DNA of 64,000 nt from Ascaphus truei (lineage: Eukaryota; Chordata; Amphibia; Anura; Ascaphidae), in assembly GCA_036426205.1 (NCBI GenBank), contig CM071570.1:56960926-57024925 (forward strand), written 5' to 3'. The notes beneath the pieces were generated by a model. It was not told where the DNA came from. It did no database searches and saw nothing but the letters and a program-made list of their open reading frames with translations. Shown here one piece after another: positions 56,124 to 64,000 of the stretch (positions within the stretch are counted from its first letter, which is position 1; each line of letters starts with the position of its first letter). The position numbers and the translations under genes are program-made.

Positions 56124-56510
56124 TGCAACTAATTTTGACAGATTTATTATAAATCATTCTTCCTGGTAATGCACAGTTATTAAGAATTTATATTAGTGTT
56201 AGGGACCCTTGAGATGTGGTCTGCCAGTGTGGCTCAGGGGCTTACAACACTTTGGCCAAAATGTTAAAACTAAAAGACCATTTATTTAATAGATATCTAT
56301 ACATATATCTTTAGGCACTGTACCGTGTATAGTTTCACTGATGTGCACTGAGCTCTGTCTGTTTCATGTTCTGTCTCTGGTTTTAAATATATATCGCCAT
56401 GCTCAGTAGCACTCCTCTGTGACACTTATATGCTTATATATATATGTTGTGGTTATTTTGGGGGTTCAATATGAGCTTGCAGGTGTCCTGTATGTCCTTT
56501 ATTAAATATT
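56124..56510 (-). repeat. R600 copy, continuation after the Tigger-like insertion
   Basis: caactaattttgacagattt through gtggctcaggggcttacaac and ctggttttaaatatatatcg continues the inverted R600 from 52571-52963. Confidence 0.85.
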
Positions 56511-56519
56511 ATTCGTTAA

Positions 56520-56703
56520 CCCTTTCAGTGCTGGAAGACCATGACACCTGTGGGAACGGAAGTGGAGGATACTCCACTTCTGTTCTGATCGTGCTATAAA
56601 TAAATCTCCCCCCATAGAAAATGAGCATTTGTAGCAAGATGTACACTGCATTTCATATGGTGCTGTCCCCCATGATAATTACGTCATAGGGCACTCAAAA
56701 GGG
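56520..56703. mobile_element. TTAA-flanked MITE (piggyBac- or Kolobok-like)
   Basis: TTAA at 56516-56519 and 56704-56707. The ends are CCCTTTCAGTGCTGG and, inward from the right, CCCTTTTGAGTGCC. 184 bp, no coding capacity. Confidence 0.7.
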
Positions 56704-57443
56704 TTAATGTACAAGTGCATATGGTACAGTGATGACAAGCATTCGTGCAGTGAATATAAGCATCCCGTACAGTGACGAGATGCATCCCATGCAATTTTGT
56801 ATGATACAAGGGGAAGAAAAGTGCCAGGAATAAGAACAAATGAACAGCAAACTAGAGTTTGACGGTTGTGAAAGAATAAAAAAAAAAAAAGTAATCTTAT
56901 GGAATAATGGTCATCTACCTTTACCTTTATTATTCTTATCATATACTTCATTGTAAAATCATCTAGCAGTTTTCAATTTCAGAATTTGTATTCGTTCCTA
57001 ATAAATGTCTTACCATGGTCAGTAAATCATTTAATATTGGGTCAATGTCAGCATGCATCAATAGAAGTAGAGATATACTACAAAATATGTCTGCATGATC
57101 AAAACAGATCCATGTGTTAAGCTTTCTTATACAAGCCCATCCATCTTTTTTCTGATAAAATAATACGTTATGCACTCCTTGAGTGCCTAGACATATCCAA
57201 CCCTATGCTATAGGCCATGAACAAGGTAAAATATTTGAAGTGATTTTGTTTTCTAATGAGAGCTCAGTTGCCCAGGAATGCTTCTGCAAAATGGCATAAA
57301 AAAAAGTGATCATTCACCGAAATCTCACCCTGTATGTGGGACGTATCTCCAAAAATAAGTTCCTGGGCTGTCATTTTTGAAGGCACTGTAAACCTCACTG
57401 AATAGTCTCAATGAGTGACATTGACTTCCAGTACTCTCTTTTA

Positions 57444-57752
57444 CAGGCATACCCTGGTTTAAGGACACTCACTTTAAGTACACTCACGAGTAAGGACATA
57501 TTTTCAATAGCCACTTACACCTGTGTCCATACACTCGCTTCACGAGTACGGACAATTATTCTGCCCTATAGACCGCCGTAGGAGTAGTGACGCGCTGATT
57601 CCCCTCACACATGCGCCTGTCAGCACGTCCTGAACAGCAATACCATCTCCCTACCTGTACCCAAGCATCGATAAGTGGAAAAAAGGTAGAGTAATTTTCG
57701 CTTTACATACATGCTCTGGACCCATTGCGTATGTTAATGCGGGGTATGTCTG
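57444..57752. mobile_element. Short Tigger-like MITE
   Basis: TA at 57442-57443 and 57753-57754. The left end is CAGGCATACCCTGGTTTAAG and the right end, inward, CAGACATACCCCGCATTAAC. The right part (gctttacatacatgctctggacccattgcg) is the inverse of the left arm of the long Tigger-like copies, so this is the compact form without the minisatellite core. Confidence 0.8.
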
Positions 57753-57754
57753 TA

Positions 57755-59037
57755 TACAGTTTGCTGTTTATTTTCACAGGCATAATTGCTAAAGTTTCTT
57801 CCAAGTTGTCATAATTGCTCCTTGAATTGATCAATCTTAACTACCGGTCACTGGTACAGTACCTGTACTTCCAAGATAATACAGCATCTGCAGTGTTCAT
57901 GAAGTATAATGAAATTAACTGGATTAAAAAGCCTCCTAAAAAACAAACACCTTACAGTTTGCAAGCACTGTTGTGCTGTACATTTTCCAGTTGAAAAACG
58001 TAAATATTATCTAATTGATTTCTTTGTAAGTGGACATCCAGGTGGTTGTATAACAGTCAACTTCTTTTGTATGCTTTGTTCTCTTACTTGGTAATGTAAC
58101 CTGGTAGAAATGATCTACCAGTACAGTACATTACCACTGCCTTTTTATTTAGAGAGTCAGACTACCACAACTCATTTTCTAAATCTACACATTTGTTAGA
58201 ATTTTTACCTTTCAGTTTCAGGTCATAAATAAACTTTAGAATAAACCAGCATAAACGAATGTTCAGTGTAAGCACCAAATAGTTAACACATTAACAATGA
58301 TGTTGAATCTGGTACACACTACAGTATCACAAGAGCAGCAGAGGGGAATGGGTGTTGGTTATATCTAACTCCATGGATGCAATAAACTGCCAGTAACAGC
58401 TCACACAACCTGATTTCAGAGTGTTTAAGAATAAATCTTGAATCCATTTAAATTACCTTCATATATGTTATAATTCTCTTTCACACAATTACCTTTAACT
58501 GGCCCTACTAGTGTCAGTCATACTTAATATACCAGTTGAAGAATTAAACTTGAATTTTCTCCATAAAATCCTTAGATCAATTAATTAAATTCTACAGTCT
58601 GGAATGAAACATATATGAAATTATCCAATGTGCAACAAACGTCTGCTAGTGTAGAAAATGGTTAACATCTCTAAGGCTGCTTCTGTGATAAAATAATTGT
58701 TACACTCTGAAATCTGTTTTAAGAAATTACGTATATCGAACACCTTAGTGAACAAGAGGTGATAATGTGATATGTTGATGACAATTGCATCCAAAAATGC
58801 GGTTAACACTTATTTGCACTTATTACATATGGTTTAACACATTAAAACAATAAGGTGAGACAATAATTAAGTGTAAAAACTGAACTCAGATTTCTGAATA
58901 CAGCACATTTATTTATGTAAAACAGAATAAATGAAATCTCATAAATACCAGTGTTTTATACTACAATTCTCAAGGTGTATTGATTTGTTGTTCTTTACTG
59001 ATCTCAGGTATAACATATGGAACAATATTCAATGATG
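57755..59037. other. No identifiable feature; AT-rich
   Basis: No exon, RNA gene or repeat boundaries recognised. Confidence 0.4.
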
Positions 59038-60122
59038 TGTAGTCATGTCCCCTTACCTTCCGGTCCGGGGCACGTGGGGGGAGGCTGCAGGGAGACGCCG
59101 GGTGCCACCAGAATGTCAGGCGGACCCAGCACAGGTGCAGGGAGGTTACAGCCGAGCTGCCAGTTCTGCAGGCGGGCCGATCAGCGGGGGGTGCCATTTT
59201 AGTTGCGTGCACATGCGCATTGAGGGAGAGTTGCGATGACCATTACCAAACTCTGCAAGGGGACTACAATTCCCAGCAGCCCCAGGGGCTGCATATCAGG
59301 TGATGCAGAGCCAATAGGGCAACTATAATCAGATTCAGCAAGAGATACATTTGGCGCACTTAGAGGAGCATGTCAGTCGGAGCCTGGACAGCAAGGGGTA
59401 TGGTAGTGTCTGGGTGCAGGTGGCACCCAGACTAGGCCAGATATCCCCATAGCCCCCAGCTAGGCCCCGACTCACCTCAGCTTGTGGCTGCTGCAGGGAA
59501 GGCCCCAGATAGGGAAGCTCCCCTCAGCAATTAGTGCACCAATGACTGACACACGCGGTTTGCACAGCCTGCGGTCTGGGATAGGACCACAAGCACTGTA
59601 CCAGACAATTAAAAGGGACACACCAACGGGAGCTCCCTCAGAGGCGGACGCCTTCATGGAAGGAGCAGCGAGATCGCGCCGTGGCATCATTCCGCGGTCC
59701 GACGTATCCACGGTACAGTTTGGCCAGAGACCAGGAAGGTATCGCGTCTATGTGCACAAACGGCCATACACAGTGGGTAGCGCTACACCACACACACCTG
59801 GTCTGTGGACACTAGCAGGATAAGTGCCCAGGCATCTCAGTACTTTGGCGGTTCCGTTGAGGTGTTGTTACTGTAGGGGCAGTGTGTTGTGTGGCTTATG
59901 TCAGTAAATACTATTGTTATAAACCCAGTGTGTGTATTTACTGCTGTATTGTCCTGGGAGGGGCTATTCTACTGTGTTAGGATCCTTCTCAAGTGGAAGC
60001 GTTGTGTGCTAGCGAACGTGATCACCCCAGGCTCCCTTCGGCGGAGGATCAGGCCTCTTGTAAGCCACTCAGGTATAGGTAGCACAGGTATTTTCCCTTA
60101 TACACGGGGAAAGGGGGCTACG
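59038..60122 (+). repeat. Solo-LTR-like block, copy 1
   Basis: Starts TGTAGTCATGTCCCCTTACC and ends near GGGGGCTACG (about 1.08 kb). It shares with 62010-63275 the order gtccccttacct, tgcagggagac-ccggg, cacatgcgca, catttggc-, ctaggccagatatcc, a cagtaaatacta/cagtaaaacctg segment, caggctccct-c-gcggaggatca and acacggggaaag-gggctac. The TG...GGCTAC edges and the lack of coding sequence suggest an LTR. No paired target duplication could be confirmed. Confidence 0.5.
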
Positions 60123-60302
60123 TTTTCATTCCATATCATTTTTGTCAAGCACTAGTTGCTATAAAGCAGAAGGCAGGTAATTGGACATCCATGAACCAGA
60201 AATTCTAAAACTTTTAATATTTGAGGTCTCCACAGACATGTTTTACTGTAAAAGACTGATATTAGCTCAAAATTAAATGTTTCTTTTAAAATGTGCGATT
60301 CC

Positions 60303-60606
60303 TACTATCGCCGCCAACTGGAAAAAACTGGAGACACCCACTATAGGACAATGGGAATCGAGAATATAGGAGGTTATGAGGATGAAGCGAGTCATATATA
60401 ACTACTGATACAGAGTTAAAATTTGAACTGCTCTGGCTACCATGTTCAGAGTTCACTGGTAACAGAATACTGTGAAAGGATAGGAAAGAGGGATCATCTG
60501 CCAAAATGAGAACTAAAGAGACAAAATGGGTTTATTAAGCACGGGATTGATTTGTTTTTCATACTTTATATCAATCGAATATTTTTGTTTTTATTTTGTT
60601 GGCGTT

Positions 60607-60638
<32 letters not shown>

Positions 60639-60750
60639 AATATATATATATAAAATATAATTTTTATATTGTATTGTTTTGTAGTGTATTATATTGTGTT
60701 GTATGTTTGTTGTTACAAAAATACAATTAATAAATAAAGAATTTAAAAAA
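60303..60750 (+). mobile_element. 5'-truncated L1/Tx1-like LINE with poly(A) and 15-bp target duplication
   Basis: A 15-base direct repeat aaaatgtgcgattcc lies at 60288-60302 and 60751-60765. Between them the sequence starts inside an ORF2 C-terminus (IAANWKKLETPTIGQWESRI and MRMKRV). It continues through a TA-rich 3' UTR (60610-60660) and ends aataaagaatttaaaaaa. The truncated 5' end, A tail and target duplication are signatures of L1 target-primed reverse transcription. Confidence 0.85.
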
Positions 60751-61439
60751 AAAATGTGCGATTCCGTCTCGGGTGTCCCCCTTAAACCTCTGGCTTTGAA
60801 GCAGGTGGTCTCCAGATCGGAGCCGCTTCAATTTCCACTCCAGGAACCTGGTAGCTTCCTCCCCTGGGAAAACAATATGGGGGTTTAAATCCCCCGCAGA
60901 AAAGGAGCCAATAGGAAGTTGCAACATAATTTGTCACAGCTTTCTACACTAGCAGCACCTACAAAAAGGGTATGGTATCTCTGGAAGCAGATGGTCCATA
61001 TCAATTAAAAACGAACAAAAATTACCCCCTGGAATGCTTTTTTAAGATGCATACTGTACTCTGCTTGTAGATTATTTCCCCAGGTTTAGCAGGTAGAGTT
61101 TTACACCACCTCAGACCAGGCAGATTTTTTTTTTTTTTTTTTTTTTTAGCAAAGAAAAAGGAAACCTGGACCAGTAATAGGTGGGATGTGACGCAGAATA
61201 AAAGTTATGCTATTTGCATAAGTTTTTGGATGCATATCCTCCATTGCAGGCAGAATACTTAACAAAAGAAACAGACTGCATATGCCAATTCTCAGAATCC
61301 TTTATACCTAATGTATACAAATGATATTACACAGTCTGCTCCTGATGCACGTTTTCCCAGTCATCTTGTAAAAGATCAGCAGATATTTAATAAGTGAGCT
61401 AATGAATACTGGGAGTTTTGCTATGATGCGTTCATGATG

Positions 61440-61545
61440 TCATGACTGAGCCACTAATTGAGCCAGCTGTGCTGAAGTAGGGATATCATGAAAACCTGGC
61501 CTCTTTGCAGCCCTCAAGAACTGGAGTTGTGCAGGCCTGGTATAG
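61440..61545 (+). repeat. Interspersed repeat fragment
   Basis: catgactgagccactaattga through ctcaagaactggagttgtgca and ggcctg. Part of it recurs inverted at 17821-17858. Class unknown. Confidence 0.5.
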
Positions 61546-62009
61546 ATTAAAGACAGTACAAAGTCATAAAATAAAGGGGCCATAGAAAAATAATGAGATG
61601 GTGAGAGAATGTAGGGGAGGACAGGATGGGAGATAGCAGGTTTTAAGAAACATACCGATAAGAGCACAGCTGGAGAGAGACGGTTGAAATTGGAGAAAGC
61701 CTATATTTGGTCAGGTCCGGATGTCCATGGATGAGTTATAAATGTGTTATCTGTACGAATTGAAATCAGAACGGCTGACAACTATGAAGTGATTTAAACA
61801 AAAATTGCAGCTCTCCACTCATAACGGAGAATGCCTGTAAAGACAGAGATTGATGCAGATTGCTTTTTATTGTCTCTGAATAAATTGGAACAAGTACCGA
61901 TCTGTGGAATTATTGACTGATTCAAACAAGGGGAAGCGGAAAAGGGAAAAACTCTCGCATCAGCTTCTATAAATAAATATTACATGTAGATAACACGGTG
62001 CAATAGGGA

Positions 62010-63275
62010 CAGATACACGTGGCCAGGTCGACCTCTGGGCTCCCCTTGGCCCGTGGGTTCCCCTTACCTCCCATGCTGCTGGTGGTGGAGGCGCGCATGT
62101 GCAGGGAGATGCCGGGTTCCGAAGCAATGGCAGATGGACCCAGCCCGGTAGTAGGGACATGGCGGCTGGTCAGGATGGCGAGCGTGTCGCCTGAAGGTCC
62201 GCGGCGCACCCGACAGCGGGGGCTGTCCTGTTTGTGTGCACGCACATGCGCAGTGTGAGTTGTGCATGCGCAAACTGGCCTGAGCTTACGATGGCCATTA
62301 CAGGATGCGCGCATGCGCAGTAGCCAGCAAATAGCAGCGGCCATCTTAGAAAGTACTCCGCAGGTGAACTACAGCCCCCAGAAGGTCATAGGGCCGCAGG
62401 ATCAGGTGGCACCCAGCAGCCAATCGCACAGCCGGATTCTCCTGCTCCCACAGTTGATACATTTGGCATGCTGAGGAGTACGTGAGACTGAGCTGGGACA
62501 CTGAAGGGTAAGGGTGTAGGTGCAGGGTGTGTGGCTCCTGCACTAGGCCAGAGACCCCCTATTAGGCCCCCACTCCCTGTAAGCTTGTGGCTGCCACAGG
62601 GACAGGGACACTGCCCCATTACCTGACCAGTGTCAGGGACACAGCAGGACGCGGCGCAGCAGATGCGGCTGTGGTCTGGGACCAGACCACCATCGCATAT
62701 AGAGACTATTATGGTGGGACACTCCAGCTGGATACCACCCCACGTGGAGGCGGACACCATCGCTGACGGTGAAGGTGTGGGACTGGATGGACCCGTCTTC
62801 AGTCGGCGCTACCGAGTTTTGGAGCACCCGGCAGGTATCATACCCTCTACAAGTGCACCAACTATAACACTTACTGTGGGCAGAGTGCTGTCACACACAT
62901 TGGGTGGGTTGGCTCCTGTGGACACAGGGTGGTTAGGTGCCCAGGGCACCTCAGTACTTTAGGGTAAATCCCACCGGGGTGTGGACAAGGTGGTTGGGAG
63001 CACTGTGGGGTTACGGCTGTGCGGGGCCTAAGTTATACATGTTGTGGTATAATCAGTAAAACCTGTAATCTATACAAGTGTGTGCATTTCTTGTATTGGG
63101 TCCTGTGAAGGGGTTATCCAGCATTGTTCGGATCCCTCACAGGTGGAGGCGCTGTCAACAAACGAACCAGGTATACCCCAGGCTCCCTGCAGCGGAGGAT
63201 CAGGCCTCCTGTGAGCCTACAGGTAACAGCGCACTACACGTAGTCACCCTAGACACGGGGGAAAGTGGGCTACAT
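62010..63275 (+). repeat. Solo-LTR-like block, copy 2
   Basis: Related over most of its length to 59038-60122. It ends gggggaaagtgggctaca. The left boundary is uncertain (between about 61985 and 62065). It contains repeated gcgcatgcgcag-type motifs and a tataatcagtaaaacctg segment near 63050. The short frames in it (60-125 codons) on both strands are not conserved in copy 1. Confidence 0.5.
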
Positions 63276-64000
63276 ACAATTTAACAGAAAAAAAGAAAGT
63301 GGTCCCTGTTGAATGCACTCCGTGCAATGATATGTGAACGGTTTTAAATTTAAAACCATTTTATTGGAACTTAAAGAAAAATAATTATAGATTGATATGG
63401 TGAATCTATGGCCAGTCTGTTAGACATACATGTATAAGAAATAGTAATATAAATACAGGGAGGCTGGCTGCAATATTCTGTTACTAGTGCATCCACCTGA
63501 TATTTATCCTGCAGTAAACAGGTGGTAATTGAATTCTATAGCACTAAAACTTATTTACCTAAACTCCAGATTCACTAATTGGATCTGAAGCACAAAGAAG
63601 CCCTTTTAAAGGCCAGGTGAAAGGCCAAATAGGGGTGCAGTCACACACATTGCATCTAACAAAACTAGTGAAAATGCGCACATACAGTTGAGAATTTAAA
63701 AAAAAAAACCTATGCATGATCACGATGATCAGGTGTGTTCCGCAGGGTTAAACTTTTGTATCTAGTGGGGATACTAGATTATGACAGTAAGTTGTAAAGT
63801 AATTATTAGCATAGCAATACTGTAGTTGGTTTGTTCTAAATAGAACTTTATGTGCACATTGGACTTTATAATGACGTCAGCAAGTCTCCTATTAATGTAC
63901 ACCCCTAGAGCTGCTGATATTATCCTGCTTGAAATCACTCACAAATGATATGGGTTGGAAAGAGAGCTAGTATCCTTATCTGGACACTGACTTCAATCCT
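63276..64000. other. No identifiable feature; AT-rich
   Basis: Nothing beyond short random frames and an A-run at about 63699-63708. Confidence 0.4.

Noticed and set aside
62019..62962. ORFs of 60-125 codons on both strands
   Set aside because: They lie in an LTR-like repeat and are not kept in the related block at 59038-60122.

Overview
This is vertebrate nuclear DNA, most likely from an amphibian and probably a frog. I infer this from the mix of repeats: L2/CR1-type LINEs with an ATT tail, a Tx1/L1-like LINE tail, Ty3/gypsy with a chromodomain, many short TA-flanked MITEs, hAT-like and TTAA elements, and repeats carrying an accgaaacgtt motif. There is no prokaryotic or viral gene organisation. 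I cannot name the species. The only host protein-coding sequence I can support is one 84-bp exon on the minus strand (51529-51612). It encodes part of a PX domain and matches my memory of KIF16B, a PX-domain endosomal kinesin. The window therefore looks like mostly intronic or flanking DNA of kif16b, heavily colonised by transposons.

The main result is a family of TA-flanked DNA transposons that carry a forkhead (winged-helix) gene. Three copies of the gene are visible: fox A at 8490-8954 (broken, canonical recognition helix), fox B at 16165-16776 (an intact 203-codon ORF) and fox C at 27098-27360 on the minus strand (5' part only). Copies B and C share a roughly 370-bp 5' leader with related terminal sequences. 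Downstream of fox B, inside the same pair of proposed element ends, lie decayed intron-containing exons of a Tc1/mariner-type DDE transposase (21141-22170). The fox B stop codon sits inside a consensus splice donor, and its phase matches the first transposase exon. The complete element may therefore make a forkhead-HTH-DDE fusion by splicing. Two approximately 367-bp MITEs (3325-3693, 4884-5249), a terminal piece at 1-299 and probably the GC-rich element 2100-2459 are non-autonomous relatives.

Layout. 1-8 kb: a fox-element end, a retroelement ORF fragment, MITEs, and an L2/CR1 LINE split by a MITE. 8-13.7 kb: fox element A, hairpins, low-complexity DNA, an LTR-like block and a fold-back MITE. 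13.8-15.7 kb: a Ty3/gypsy integrase-chromodomain tail with a putative 3' LTR. 15.75-24.9 kb: composite fox-transposase element B, interrupted by a ~590-bp tandem repeat (called R600 here) and a Tigger/pogo-like element. 25-31 kb: minisatellites, fox element C, another Tigger-like copy and a Tc1 pseudogene. 31-46 kb: mostly AT-rich unique-looking DNA with scattered MITEs and a CR1 fragment. 46-50 kb: an antisense CR1 and an LTR. 51.5 kb: the kif16b exon. 52-56.5 kb: R600 split by a 3.2-kb Tigger-like element whose core is a large C-rich minisatellite. 57-64 kb: short MITEs, two related LTR-like blocks, and a 5'-truncated L1 with a clean 15-bp target-site duplication.

Homologous copies within the window differ by many single-base gaps, so some frameshifts may be assembly errors and not biology.
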